From contig OY761554.1 of NCBI GenBank assembly GCA_963664655.2, forward strand, positions 2,604,001 to 2,668,000: a stretch of 64,000 nt of DNA, given 5' to 3'. Positions 1-8,611 of the stretch are shown one piece after another (the first letter of the stretch is position 1; the number at the start of each line of letters is the position of its first letter). Position numbers and translations under genes: made by a program. The stretch comes from Desulfospira sp963664655. Lineage in GTDB: Bacteria > Desulfobacterota > Desulfobacteria > Desulfobacterales > Desulfobacteraceae. The notes under the pieces are model-generated. The model was not told where the DNA came from, ran no database searches, and worked only from the letters and a program-made list of their open reading frames with translations.

Positions 1-2
1 GT

Positions 3-251
3 TTGACAATCAGAAATATGGACGATTCAATTAAAGCAAAACTGCGTATGGTTGCCGCCATGAATGATAGATCCATGGAAGAGGAGGCCAGACAAATTCT
101 TAAAAAATTCCTGTTAGAACAACGCTGTTCAGAAGGGATCGGCTCCCGAATTGCCAATCGGTTTGCAAATGCCGGCGGTGTCATTTTACCTGAAATCCAG
201 AGATCCCAACCACGTTTTTCGGCAGATGCTCAACTGGATGAAGAAAAATGA
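3..251 (+). CDS. FitA/VapB-like ribbon-helix-helix antitoxin (5' end at window edge)
   Basis: Short basic-acidic protein whose N-terminus (TIRNMDDSIKAKLR) followed by RSMEEEARQIL is the characteristic ribbon-helix-helix pattern of FitA-type antitoxins. It would bind its own promoter with the N-terminal half and neutralise the PIN toxin encoded next with the acidic C-terminal tail (AQLDEEK). The only visible start is a TTG at the window edge; family members usually carry two to four more residues before TIRN, so the true start probably lies upstream of position 1 and the gene is treated as 5'-partial. Its stop codon overlaps the start of the toxin gene (ATGA), the usual translational coupling of such pairs. 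Confidence 0.8.
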   Translation: MTIRNMDDSIKAKLRMVAAMNDRSMEEEARQILKKFLLEQRCSEGIGSRIANRFANAGGVILPEIQRSQPRFSADAQLDEEK

Positions 252-685
252 TTCTGCTTGATACGAATGTATTGTCAGAGTTGATGAAACCCGCGCCAGA
301 TAAGCAGGTTGTTTCCTGGTTAGATAAACAATCCGAGTGGAATCTATGGACCAGTTCAATAGCTCTTGCTGAAATTTTCCTTGGTATCTCTCTACTGAAT
401 GATGGAAAAAAGAAGACCATGTTATTTGAATTGGCTCAACAGATGTTTGATGAAGATTTTAAGGGCAGATGCTTGCCGTTTGATGATCAGGCCGCTGTCG
501 AGTTCGCAGTAATAGTGGCCAAAAGAACAAAAATAGGTAGACCAGTCAGTGTAGAAGATGCACAGATCGCATCAATTTCAAAAACGGCCAACCTGGTTTT
601 GGCGACTCGAAACATCAAAGATTTTGATGAGATCGACGGATTGAGATTGATTAATCCATGGAATTACCAGAGCACAAGCAGGTGA
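248..685 (+). CDS. FitB/VapC-family PIN-domain toxin (ribonuclease)
   Basis: A 145-residue PIN domain. The acidic residues expected for Mg-dependent RNA cleavage are visible: D5 in LLDTNV, E42 in ALAEIFLG, the aspartate of VSVEDAQIA near residue 104 and that of NIKDFDEI near 123. Length and the ending GLRLINPW are typical of FitB-like toxins, which cleave RNA (often tRNA) when the antitoxin is lost. It overlaps the antitoxin by four bases and is probably co-transcribed. The pair sits at the edge of a defence island with an IS element and a type I restriction system, suggesting an island-stabilising or anti-phage role (inference). Nothing indicates inactivation. Confidence 0.85.
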   Translation: MILLDTNVLSELMKPAPDKQVVSWLDKQSEWNLWTSSIALAEIFLGISLLNDGKKKTMLFELAQQMFDEDFKGRCLPFDDQAAVEFAVIVAKRTKIGRPVSVEDAQIASISKTANLVLATRNIKDFDEIDGLRLINPWNYQSTSR

Positions 686-843
686 TATTGAAAATGTATG
701 AGTCGAGGTTGCCTTGGAGGCTGAAAAGTAGTCTAAAGTGGACCCCAGTGTCAAGACAATTTCCTATCAAAATTAAGCGTCATTTTTCGGTTTGTTTTCA
801 TCCTATTTCAGCTTCCGAATTCGGTTTGCCCACTAGCGGAAGT

Positions 844-905
844 GGAAGCCAGCCCCCTGAGAATGGGCACCCCAATTTATGCCCGTCGGAAGGGGGTTGG
901 CTTCC
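844..905. repeat. Long imperfect hairpin inside the IS 3' non-coding region
   Basis: Arms 844-858 and 891-905 are inverted copies of GGAAGCCAGCCCCCT with one mismatch. The 32-base loop itself contains the short inverted pair GGGCA/TGCCC. It lies between the orfB stop (935) and the IS end (734). It could act as a transcription barrier at the element end; no U-run follows on either strand, so an intrinsic terminator is not proven. Confidence 0.5.
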
Positions 906-934
906 GCTGGAGCGGGTCCTTTCTCTCTCGTATT

Positions 935-1795
935 TCATCCGACCATCCTTTGCTGTTGCCGGCCATAATACATTTCGGCTGGTGTCTGTCCGTTAAAACT
1001 CTGATGGGGACGTTCATGATTATAAAAATCAAAGTATTGTTTTAAGGACTTACGCAGTTGTTCAACCGTTTGAAATTCCTTTACATATATTTCTTCATAC
1101 TTCACACTGCGCCAAAGCCGCTCTACGAAAATGTTATCCATAGCCCGGCCTTTTCCATCCATGCTTATTTTTACCCCTTTGTTCTTTAATACCTTTGTAA
1201 AATCATTGCTCGTATATTGAGCGCCCTGATCTGTATTGAATATGCCGGGTGTCCCATGGACACGAAGACCTCTTTCCAAGGCAGTCACACAGAATTCATT
1301 ATCCATGGTAACTGAAAGTTCCCAGGACAGGACATAACGACTGTACCAGTCCATTACTGCTGTCAAGTATACAAAACCACCTGCCATCCGAATATATGTC
1401 AGATCTGAACACCATACCTGATTTGAATGAGTTACAGCCAGGTTCTTGAGCAAGTACGGATATACCTTGTTCTGAGGGTGTGCCCGGCTAGTGTTTGGCT
1501 TTGGCGCGATAGACTGGATACCCATTTTCCGCATCAATCTTTGAACACGCTTACGATTCACACGCTGTCCTTTTCTCCTCAACGTATTTCGCATCTGCCG
1601 TGTGCCGTAAAACGGATGATCTGTGTATTCTTTATCTATAAGTTCCATTAGTTTTAAATTTTCAGGGCTTTCCTGGATCGCACTCCCTTTTCTGTAGTAG
1701 CTGGAACGGGGCAGATCTATGAGTTCACATTGCTTTTGAATGCTGAGGATAGGGTGCTTTGGCTGAATACGCTGCCTTTTTTGATCAATACTCAT
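935..1795 (-). CDS. IS3-family transposase OrfB (DDE integrase domain)
   Basis: A 286-residue catalytic subunit. An N-terminal HTH_21-like segment (residues about 20-90, with the RSSYYR and FYGTRQMR motifs) precedes the rve integrase core. The DDE triad is visible as D in WCSDLTYI, D in FNTDQGAQY and E in FVERLWRSVKYEE, followed by the usual NHERPHQSFNGQTPAEMY tail. The gene begins with its own ATG, overlapping the end of orfA by 11 bases in the -1 frame. Synthesis could therefore occur by programmed -1 frameshifting, as is typical of IS3 elements, or by coupled re-initiation. No frameshift or stop is seen. Confidence 0.93.
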   Translation of the reverse strand: MSIDQKRQRIQPKHPILSIQKQCELIDLPRSSYYRKGSAIQESPENLKLMELIDKEYTDHPFYGTRQMRNTLRRKGQRVNRKRVQRLMRKMGIQSIAPKPNTSRAHPQNKVYPYLLKNLAVTHSNQVWCSDLTYIRMAGGFVYLTAVMDWYSRYVLSWELSVTMDNEFCVTALERGLRVHGTPGIFNTDQGAQYTSNDFTKVLKNKGVKISMDGKGRAMDNIFVERLWRSVKYEEIYVKEFQTVEQLRKSLKQYFDFYNHERPHQSFNGQTPAEMYYGRQQQRMVG

Positions 1796-2075
1796 TACAG
1801 ATGACCGGTGTTTTTTTTAACCAATCCAATTCTACCTGGAGTTGGCCGACTTTTTGGTATAGTCGATCTCTTTCGGTCTCAAGGGCCTGGCTCTTTTTCT
1901 CCTCACCTTTGCCAAATACCTGTGGCAGGGCTTCGATGGCCTCCTTTTTCCAGCGGTTAAGAAGGCTCACATGAATACCAAATTCTGAGGCTATCTCATT
2001 TGCTGTTTGGTGCCCCCTGATTGCTGCCAATGCAACCTTACTTTTTAATTCTTTGCTGTAATTTTTTCGTTTCAA
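1785..2075 (-). CDS. IS3-family transposase OrfA (HTH_Tnp_1, leucine zipper)
   Basis: A 96-residue DNA-binding subunit. An HTH (about residues 8-50, containing TANEIASEFGIHVSLLNRWKK) is followed by a heptad-patterned coiled coil (LETERDRLYQKVGQLQVELDWLKK) that mediates OrfA/OrfAB multimerisation in this family. It recognises the terminal inverted repeats. It starts about 50 bp inside the right end of the element and overlaps orfB by 11 bp. Normal length for the family. Confidence 0.92.
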   Translation of the reverse strand: MKRKNYSKELKSKVALAAIRGHQTANEIASEFGIHVSLLNRWKKEAIEALPQVFGKGEEKKSQALETERDRLYQKVGQLQVELDWLKKTPVICNEY

Positions 2076-2240
2076 TGTTTCCCCTTTCTGGACTGTCCTT
2101 TTCTATCTTAACACACTGTCCAGTTTTCGGGGTCCACTATAGTCTTCACCTCAGCCCCTTGATTTGATTTACCAGATTTTAAACATAGGTAACCAATAAT
2201 AAAAATAGCTAACGCCATTTTAAAGATGGCTTGGGGGATT

Positions 2241-5200
2241 TTAAATACCGGTATTATTCTTGTTACCAAAGCCATAGTCTGTCGTTTCTTTAACCTGCTG
2301 ATACACAGCTTTTACCAGATAGGTTGCCGCAACATTTCTGAAAGATTCATCATTCATTAGCCTTATGAAAATCTCTTCGTTGCCGTCCATACGTTCAACA
2401 AACAGGTCCTCTAATTGTTTGTTGAAAACAGGTTCGAAATTCTCAAGGCTGTTTGCCATCACTGCCTGTCGCAGTTTTCCATTGGCAACAGCTGTTTCTC
2501 TTACCTGATCAAAAAACAGCTGATCCGCAGGCGTAAACTCAGTCCCGAATCGCTCGTTCAGCTTGTCAACCAACGTCGATAGCTGGACATCATCTTCAGC
2601 CTGTCCGGTCCCCACCTCTGTCGGGCCGTAAATAGCTTCCGCTTCACCGACCATTAAATCAATTTTCCCTTCACTGATTTTCTGTAATCGGTAATATTTC
2701 AACTCAACGTCATCATCAATATGGACTGTACGGGAATCCGTTGTTCGGGGCAGCTTGGTAATTAAAAAGCGCACGTAGGAATAGAGTTTTTCATGATCAG
2801 AGTCCTGATACGGGATGATTTGCGAAACGAAACTGTAGAGATTCCGAAAACTGACCAATTGACCTTTGAACAAATTCTTATCTTCTTCATTGAGATCTTC
2901 AAATCGTTTAACAGCCACATCCAGCAAAGCGTTAAGTTTTTTATGTTCTCCTCCTGTTGGATTCAAACGATTCCTGAACCAGATTTCACACCAGCTGTTT
3001 ACTTCATCATTGGTGAATATCTTCCAGTTAATCAGGGTATGGGCCAAGGTATTGAGCTGTTGTGGATCTGTTTCATCCCCTTTTTCCGTCACCTCATAAT
3101 AAGGTTTGAAAGCCGCGAAGATATCGTCCGGTTCATTGACAAAATCCAGTACAAAGGTATCTGTTTTTCCCCGCGTGGTCCGGTTAAGGCGTGACAGGGT
3201 CTGTACAGCCTGGATTCCGGACAGCGTCTTGTCAACATACATGGTGTGCAAAAGCGGCTGGTCAAAGCCTGTTTGATATTTCTCAGCAACAAGCAGAACC
3301 TGATACTCTTCCGTATTGAACTTTTCCGGCAGTTCCGATTCTTTAATGCCGTTGTTCATACCGACTTCGGTAAATTTCTTGTCGGCAAATTCTTTGAGTG
3401 TGATTTCACCGGAAAAGGCCACAAGAGACTTAACGTCGGTATAGCCCTTTCTCTTGATATATTGATCAAACCCAAGCTTGTAACGAACCGCGTGCTCGCG
3501 TGAACTTGTTACAACCATGGCTTTGGCTCGTCCGCCGATTTTATGACGGGTGTGAGTTCTGAAATGTTCAACAATCACTTCAACCTTCTGGGCAATTTCA
3601 TAATCATGAAATTGAACAAAACGGGCCAGTTCCCGGGCCGCTTTACGACGGGGAACTTCCGGATCATCTTCTGCTTTTTGGATCAGCTTATAGTAGCGTT
3701 TGTAGCAGGTATAATACTTAAGAACATCATGAATAAACCCTTCTTCGATGGCCTGTCGCATGCTGTAAAGATGAAACGGCGCCTTACCGTCCAACCCCGG
3801 CTCATTGAACACGCAAAGCGTTTTAAATTTGGGGGTTGCAGTAAAGGCAAAGAAACTCAAATTTGGCTGTTTGGGGCGCTTAAGCTGTTCTCTAAGAAGA
3901 TTTTTTTTGGCCTCTTCACTCAAGGTTTCATCTTCCATATCCAGCAGCTGTTCAGCGATTGCCGATTCAATACCGTCTTTATTCAGAATTTTTCTCAATT
4001 CCATGGCCGTTTCACCGCTCTGTGAGCTGTGGGCTTCATCCACGATCACGGCAAACCGTTTCCCTTCAGTTGTTATCTCAATGGCCTTTCCTTTAGATTC
4101 AAGGGTTTTTATGGCTTGTGAAATAAAAGGAAATTTCTGGATCGTTGAGATGATAATCGGAACGCCATCGGCCAGCGCTTTGGCCAGCTGCTGGGTGTTC
4201 TCATCAATCTTTTGTACCACCCCGAGCTTATGTTCAAATTGGAAAATAGTATCCTGCAGCTGCTGATCCAGTACCCGACGATCCGTAATGACCACCACCG
4301 AATGGAACACCTTTTCATTGTTGGAATCATGCAAACAGGACAATCGGTGTGCCAGCCAGCCAATGGAGTTTGATTTGCCCGATCCGGCCGAGTGCTGAAT
4401 CAGGTAATTATGGCCTGAACCATGTGCCCCGGCATGATCAGTCAGTTTTCTTACGGTATCCAACTGATGATAGCGCGGAAAAATCATTTTTTCTTTTCGA
4501 ATGCGCTTAATCCCTTTGCCTGTCACCACGCTTTTTTCTTCTACATCCAGATGGATAAACCGGGCAAGGATATCCATGAGACTGTCACGGGTGAGTACCT
4601 GCCGCCACAGATAAGAGGTCCGCACATCCCCATAGGCCACTGGATTTCCGGCTCCGTGATTCTCCCCAAGGTTGAAAGGCAGGAAAAAGGTATCTTTCCC
4701 TTCAAGTTTTGTGGTCATGTAAACAAGGTCCGTATCCACGGCAAAGTGGACCAGACAACGCTCTTTGAAAGCAAACAGCGGATTTTTCGGGTCCCGCTCA
4801 AAGCGATATTGGTACTTGGCGTTTTCCACGGTCCAGCGTGTGGCGGACATTGGATTTTTCAATTCCAGCGTGGCCACCGGCAGTCCATTTACTGCCAGAA
4901 CAATATCCGGGATGGCTCCAGTAAGAGTTCTGACCTGTCTTGCAATCGTCAATCGGTTCTGGGCAAAACGCTGTGCCGCTGCCGGGTCCAGACCGGTATT
5001 CGGCGCAAAGTAGGCCAAACAAACCGTTTTTCCAACACACTTGAAGCCCTGGCGCAATATCGACAGCGCCCCTTTGGCATGCAGCTCTTTGGTCAGGCTG
5101 TCGATGAGTATCGTGGGGGCTTTAACTTCATCCAGCTGGGTGATGCGATCCCAGAATTTCGGCTGGGTCTGTTTTACAAACTCAACCACATCATCGGTAA

Positions 5201-5306
5201 ACAGTGCCCGTTCCGGGTCATACCCTTTAGCATCACCTTTGTGATACCCGCCGCTGGTGATCAGGCTCAGCTCAATATCATTTTCAAAATCAATTTCTCT
5301 ATGCAT
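2241..5306 (-). CDS. hsdR: Type I restriction enzyme HsdR (endonuclease and translocase subunit)
   Basis: A 1021-residue motor and nuclease subunit. The N-terminal type I R domain contains a PD-(D/E)xK-like motif, VATLELKNP, near residue 147. The superfamily 2 translocase follows: Walker A in HSAGSGKSNS near residue 305, DEAH in VIVDEAHSSQSG near 422, motif III in FAFTATPKF, and later the LVAEKYQTGFDQP and QTLSRLNRT motifs. Full length with no break. It acts with HsdM and HsdS to translocate and cut unmethylated foreign DNA. It is the last gene of the hsdM-rhuM-hsdS-4HB-hsdR operon; its GGAG ribosome-binding site follows directly on a 9-bp repeat array in the leader. Confidence 0.95.
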   Translation of the reverse strand: MHREIDFENDIELSLITSGGYHKGDAKGYDPERALFTDDVVEFVKQTQPKFWDRITQLDEVKAPTILIDSLTKELHAKGALSILRQGFKCVGKTVCLAYFAPNTGLDPAAAQRFAQNRLTIARQVRTLTGAIPDIVLAVNGLPVATLELKNPMSATRWTVENAKYQYRFERDPKNPLFAFKERCLVHFAVDTDLVYMTTKLEGKDTFFLPFNLGENHGAGNPVAYGDVRTSYLWRQVLTRDSLMDILARFIHLDVEEKSVVTGKGIKRIRKEKMIFPRYHQLDTVRKLTDHAGAHGSGHNYLIQHSAGSGKSNSIGWLAHRLSCLHDSNNEKVFHSVVVITDRRVLDQQLQDTIFQFEHKLGVVQKIDENTQQLAKALADGVPIIISTIQKFPFISQAIKTLESKGKAIEITTEGKRFAVIVDEAHSSQSGETAMELRKILNKDGIESAIAEQLLDMEDETLSEEAKKNLLREQLKRPKQPNLSFFAFTATPKFKTLCVFNEPGLDGKAPFHLYSMRQAIEEGFIHDVLKYYTCYKRYYKLIQKAEDDPEVPRRKAARELARFVQFHDYEIAQKVEVIVEHFRTHTRHKIGGRAKAMVVTSSREHAVRYKLGFDQYIKRKGYTDVKSLVAFSGEITLKEFADKKFTEVGMNNGIKESELPEKFNTEEYQVLLVAEKYQTGFDQPLLHTMYVDKTLSGIQAVQTLSRLNRTTRGKTDTFVLDFVNEPDDIFAAFKPYYEVTEKGDETDPQQLNTLAHTLINWKIFTNDEVNSWCEIWFRNRLNPTGGEHKKLNALLDVAVKRFEDLNEEDKNLFKGQLVSFRNLYSFVSQIIPYQDSDHEKLYSYVRFLITKLPRTTDSRTVHIDDDVELKYYRLQKISEGKIDLMVGEAEAIYGPTEVGTGQAEDDVQLSTLVDKLNERFGTEFTPADQLFFDQVRETAVANGKLRQAVMANSLENFEPVFNKQLEDLFVERMDGNEEIFIRLMNDESFRNVAATYLVKAVYQQVKETTDYGFGNKNNTGI

Positions 5307-5316
5307 AGAGTGCTCC

Positions 5317-5352
5317 GTTAGAGTCTTTAAGGTCTTTAAAGTCCTTAAGGTC
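5317..5352. repeat. Nonamer repeat array, hsdR-proximal (4 units)
   Basis: Four contiguous 9-bp units on the plus strand: GTTAGAGTC, TTTAAGGTC, TTTAAAGTC, CTTAAGGTC. The last overlaps the stop codon of the four-helix-bundle gene, whose TAA is made of repeat sequence. Same consensus (NTTAARGNC) as the arrays on the other side of that gene. Confidence 0.85.
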
Positions 5353-5902
5353 TTTTCTTCTTCCGAGCCGTAATTCTCATCCGGGTCATTTTCTCGCGCA
5401 TGCCGCCATCTTTTAAAAAAGCGGCTTCCAGCGCCTTGAGTTGCTTGAAAAGTAGATAATCCGTCTGCTTAATCAGTACAATCGCCATATTGGCAATGGT
5501 CTCCGGCGGACGGGTTTTGACCATCTCCATAAAAAAGGCCGTGTCGTTATGCTCACGTCCCAGCTTACGCATGGCGCTCAGTTCTATGGAATCCGCCTCC
5601 CACTGCCGGTGTCCCCGTGTCCGCAGGTAGTCTTCATAATCAATCAGCAGTTCCTGCAAACTGGCTTTGGCAACGCTTACAAGTTTAATTTCCATCTCGC
5701 TGGATGTGGCAGAGGCCGCAGACCCCTCTACAATATTTTGTTTGCCCGAACGGGCCGCCTGCACCATCTGATCAATGGTGCGATCCCCGCGCCGAAGAAA
5801 CTTTTTACAAAAGTAAAAGGTTACATCATAGATTGCCTCGGCTTTTTGATAGCTTATCAGCTTTCTGTAGTTGCCTTTTCTTGGGATGAGCTCTTCGTTC
5901 AT
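5345..5902 (-). CDS. Four-helix-bundle protein (23S rRNA IVS / S23-like family) inside the restriction operon
   Basis: A 185-residue, largely helical protein with the family pattern YRKLISYQKAEAIYD, RTIDQMVQAARSGKQNIVEG and ASLQELLIDYEDYL. This is recognised as the four-helix-bundle family (TIGR02436-like) that includes proteins encoded in intervening sequences of 23S rRNA genes and relatives of retroelement accessory protein Avd. Biochemical function is unknown; RNA or nucleic-acid binding is inferred from the relatives. The C-terminus is strongly basic (RMRITARKKKRP). It lies between hsdS and hsdR, bracketed on both sides by 9-bp repeat arrays, suggesting it arrived as a discrete cassette. 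The AAGGAG ribosome-binding site lies at the edge of the upstream array. Confidence 0.8.
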   Translation of the reverse strand: MNEELIPRKGNYRKLISYQKAEAIYDVTFYFCKKFLRRGDRTIDQMVQAARSGKQNIVEGSAASATSSEMEIKLVSVAKASLQELLIDYEDYLRTRGHRQWEADSIELSAMRKLGREHNDTAFFMEMVKTRPPETIANMAIVLIKQTDYLLFKQLKALEAAFLKDGGMREKMTRMRITARKKKRP

Positions 5903-5912
5903 GGGAGTTCTC

Positions 5913-6102
5913 CTTAAAGACTTTAAAGACCTTAAGATCGTTAAGTGGCTATAGTTTCGAAAGGGCTGCAGGCCGTGACATAGTCGTTAAAGACTCTAAG
6001 GACCTTAAAGGCGTTAAGGACGCTAGGGACCTTAAAGGCGTTAAAGACTCTAAGGACCTTAAAGGCGTTAAGGACGCTAAGGACCTTAAAGTCTTTAAGG
6101 AT
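5913..6102. repeat. Nonamer repeat arrays, hsdS-proximal (4 + 13 units)
   Basis: Two arrays of 9-bp units separated by a 37-base spacer. The first (5913-5948) has three good units and one degenerate unit. The second (5986-6102) has exactly 13 units of consensus NTTAARGNC. Units 1-6 and 7-12 of the second array form a 54-bp higher-order duplication with few differences. The array starts 17 bases beyond the hsdS stop. Because 9 is a multiple of 3, one minus-strand frame stays open and gives a spurious periodic peptide (FKVLSVLNA); this is not called as a gene. Confidence 0.9.
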
Positions 6103-6118
6103 TATCCGCCCTGCTTCG

Positions 6119-7546
6119 TTATTCATGATTGACAATCTCCTCAGCTTCAGCAAAACGAACATTGCGCACATCAATCTTGCCGGTTACCGCATTGGAGATG
6201 AGAGCGGCTCGGTATTCCTGGAGACGGGAGATAAACTCTTTTGTTCTGTCTTCTAACACGTTGAGTCGGGATGTCTCTTCGTCTAAATATGAAGCTATTT
6301 GTTGCTGCTCGTCTTTAGGAGGTAACAATACCGGCATTATGCCTAATAATTCCTGGCTTAAAGATGCTCTTGTTACGAGGTTCATTTCTTTAACAAAAAA
6401 AGCTCTAAGAAAATTGTTTTGGTAATAGTACACACCAAAAGCATCAGCCATTTCTGTGCTATTTGGTCTGAAGCGAATTAGAAAACCTGCAAAGACTCCA
6501 TCTTCAATTGTTTGTAAGCATATAGAGGGAAAACCGATTTCTTCTATGGTTTCAGAAGTTCTTGTAAAGAATACATCCCGTGCATTTACAGAATAACGCT
6601 GTCTCTCTATAGGGCTGGATTGCAATAACCCATTAACTGTTGTTGGTAGTATTCGGTTATTGTAGACGTCCCCATAACTCACGAAAGGATAACCAGAACC
6701 GAAATGCTCTCCGCCAATATTAATTCCATTTTGTAAACGCCCCAAATATTTTAGTCTTTTCACCTCCCAATGCGCCGGAATTTGCCCAAGCCAGTCGATG
6801 CCGGAGTCGCGCATGGGGGCCTTGGGATCAAGCCCTTTGGTGACGGCGTGGCTGATAAGCGCGGTGCGCTTTTCCGCCAGTTTTTCCAGAAGCGTTTTCT
6901 TTTTGGCAATCAGCGCATCAATCTTGGCTGTTTTATAATCCAGGAATGCCGCTATGGTTTGTTGTTCTTCTGTTGATGGGAGTAGAACAAAAGCATTTGA
7001 TATTGCATATTGCGGAAGCCCAAAGCGAGTCACCCCGTTTGCAGCAACAACAAACTGGGCGTTGAACCCCCTTGACTGGAAAAGACGAAACACATAACGG
7101 CCATAAACACTTAAAGGTTTGATCTGTGTGAGATGGTACCCACACAAAAGTCCCTCGACCTTTTCGGCGGCACAAGCTGGCACGGCAATATCTCGAGGAT
7201 CTTCGGAGTCCTTCGTGACGATGACATCGCCTTTGTCGACTGCAAACTTATTTATTTCAGAAGACGTAGCCGTAGCACGCATGAATTCAAGGCGATTGTT
7301 TATGTATTCATTTTTGTAGACATCTGTGTAATTGCAAAGCAGTATTTCTTCTTCACCTTCAATCGTTTTCTTATCTACATTGCTTGGCTGAACTATAGAT
7401 ACAAACTTCAGTTTCTTTACTTCCCAGTGAGATGGAATATCTCTCAGCCACTCCACACTCGATTCCTTATACTCCGGATATGGCGGATACGTCACAGCGG
7501 CCGAACTATCAGCAACCGGTGAATTGAATCTAATGTCATTGATCAT
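6119..7546 (-). CDS. hsdS: Type I restriction enzyme HsdS (specificity subunit)
   Basis: A 475-residue protein with two target-recognition domains in tandem, each introduced by the same type of sequence: SSVEWLRDIPSHWEVKKLK near residue 28 and SGIDWLGQIPAHWEVKRLK near residue 248. Each is followed by a variable recognition region and a conserved helical spacer (AAFLDYKTAKIDALIAKK; IASYLDEETSRLNVLEDR). This is the usual pseudo-dimeric HsdS layout, reading a bipartite asymmetric DNA target. It starts three bases after the RhuM-like gene, so coupling is likely. The target sequence cannot be predicted from the sequence alone. Confidence 0.94.
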   Translation of the reverse strand: MINDIRFNSPVADSSAAVTYPPYPEYKESSVEWLRDIPSHWEVKKLKFVSIVQPSNVDKKTIEGEEEILLCNYTDVYKNEYINNRLEFMRATATSSEINKFAVDKGDVIVTKDSEDPRDIAVPACAAEKVEGLLCGYHLTQIKPLSVYGRYVFRLFQSRGFNAQFVVAANGVTRFGLPQYAISNAFVLLPSTEEQQTIAAFLDYKTAKIDALIAKKKTLLEKLAEKRTALISHAVTKGLDPKAPMRDSGIDWLGQIPAHWEVKRLKYLGRLQNGINIGGEHFGSGYPFVSYGDVYNNRILPTTVNGLLQSSPIERQRYSVNARDVFFTRTSETIEEIGFPSICLQTIEDGVFAGFLIRFRPNSTEMADAFGVYYYQNNFLRAFFVKEMNLVTRASLSQELLGIMPVLLPPKDEQQQIASYLDEETSRLNVLEDRTKEFISRLQEYRAALISNAVTGKIDVRNVRFAEAEEIVNHE

Positions 7547-7549
7547 TAT

Positions 7550-8611
7550 TCAACCCTCACCTTTCTGATTCCCTCTACCGCGTTTCCGGCTGAGCAGTTG
7601 TGCGGAATGTTTCAGGTCTTCAATATAGTTCTGGTCGGCCTGCTGCTGAGCTTCCATGCGGCGTTTTTCGGCAAACCGGTCGTATTGCCCGCTGGCATAG
7701 TCCATAGCCTGTTGATGCTTAACGCCTCCGGCGTTCTCCAGAACGGGCAGCTCCACATCAGCGAGGAATTTATCGAGAAACTGTTCCCAGTCCCCCATCT
7801 GGATGGTCTGGCGGCGCTGGGCACGGAACTCGGCCTGGTCAAGGAACATCACCGTAATCCGGTTCAGGGTGTCGATCTCGTCCTTGTCCAGATAATTTTT
7901 GGCTGTTCCCACATCCGCTTTCAGCACCCGTGCGCCTTTCCAGCTGGTCAGTCCCATGTTGGGCAGTTCGGCATTGGCGCGGTTGCTGACAATTTCCGCC
8001 GCGGTCAGTCCGGTGGCGGCATAGTGCATTTTGTTCTGCATGGTGGCAAAAAAAAGCTGGGTTTGCATTTCCCCTTCCTGGTAGTCGCTGGCCAAAGCAA
8101 AGATGTTTTTTATCATCAGGTATACACGTGCTTCACTGGCGCGGATTTCCCGGATTCGGGCCAGAAGTTCATCGAAATAATCCACAATACCGGCCTGGCC
8201 CTTGAGCCGGTCATCATCCATGGTGAACCCCTTGACCAGATATTCACTGATGCGCTCATTGGCCCATTTGCGGAACTGGCTGCCCCGTCTGGATCGAACC
8301 CGGAAACCCACAGCAATGATCATCTCCAGATTATAGTGATCAATCAGGCGGCCGACCTGCCTGCTGCCCTCCATTTGAACTATTCGATACTTTCGAATAG
8401 TTGCCTGTGGGGCAAGCTCCTCTTCTTCGTAAATCTGGCTGATATGGTAATTTATGGTGTTAACGCCAACGCCGTATAGCTCGGCCATCAGTTTCTGACT
8501 CAGCCAGACGGTCTCTCCTTCAAGGCGAACCTGAACAGGGCTGTCCAGACCCTGCCCCTGATAAACCAGCAGTTCTCCCTGGGGGCGTGTCTCTTCGTTT
8601 TGATTCATCAC
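7550..8611 (-). CDS. RhuM-family protein embedded in the type I operon
   Basis: A 353-residue protein of the virulence RhuM family. The conserved N-terminal half contains VWLSQKLMAELYGVGVNTIN, RQVGRLIDHYNLEMIIAVGF, RGSQFRKWANERISEYLVKGF and DDRLKG. The C-terminal half is helical (EIDTLNRITVMFLDQAEFRA). The family is often found in restriction islands but has no established biochemistry; the first motif resembles a KilA-N/Rha-type DNA-binding start. The gene overlaps hsdM by four bases (ATGA) and is followed three bases later by hsdS, so it is an integral operon member. A regulatory or accessory defence role is inference only. Confidence 0.85.
   Translation of the reverse strand: MMNQNEETRPQGELLVYQGQGLDSPVQVRLEGETVWLSQKLMAELYGVGVNTINYHISQIYEEEELAPQATIRKYRIVQMEGSRQVGRLIDHYNLEMIIAVGFRVRSRRGSQFRKWANERISEYLVKGFTMDDDRLKGQAGIVDYFDELLARIREIRASEARVYLMIKNIFALASDYQEGEMQTQLFFATMQNKMHYAATGLTAAEIVSNRANAELPNMGLTSWKGARVLKADVGTAKNYLDKDEIDTLNRITVMFLDQAEFRAQRRQTIQMGDWEQFLDKFLADVELPVLENAGGVKHQQAMDYASGQYDRFAEKRRMEAQQQADQNYIEDLKHSAQLLSRKRGRGNQKGEG

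Larger units (their letters stand above)
734..2141 (-). mobile_element. IS3-family insertion sequence, apparently complete
   Basis: A 1408-bp element with orfA and orfB on the minus strand. The ends are inverted repeats sharing the core AGTGGACCCC: 734-746 on the left and 2129-2141 on the right, 12 of 13 bases matching. They are flanked by the same trinucleotide GTC at 731-733 and 2142-2144, consistent with a 3-bp target duplication. Both reading frames are open and the DDE residues are present, so the element may be active. It lies between the toxin gene and hsdR in an apparently non-coding target. Unusually, about 200 bp between the orfB stop and the left end is non-coding and contains a long hairpin. 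Confidence 0.85.

Noticed and set aside
658..1045. Plus-strand frames after the PIN toxin
   Set aside because: They run into the IS3 element, antisense to the transposase, with no coding character.
5941..6174. Minus-strand frame with periodic peptide FKVLSVLNAFKVLRVFNA
   Set aside because: It is the translation of the 9-bp repeat array; period 3 x 3 keeps one frame open. No ribosome-binding site or family.
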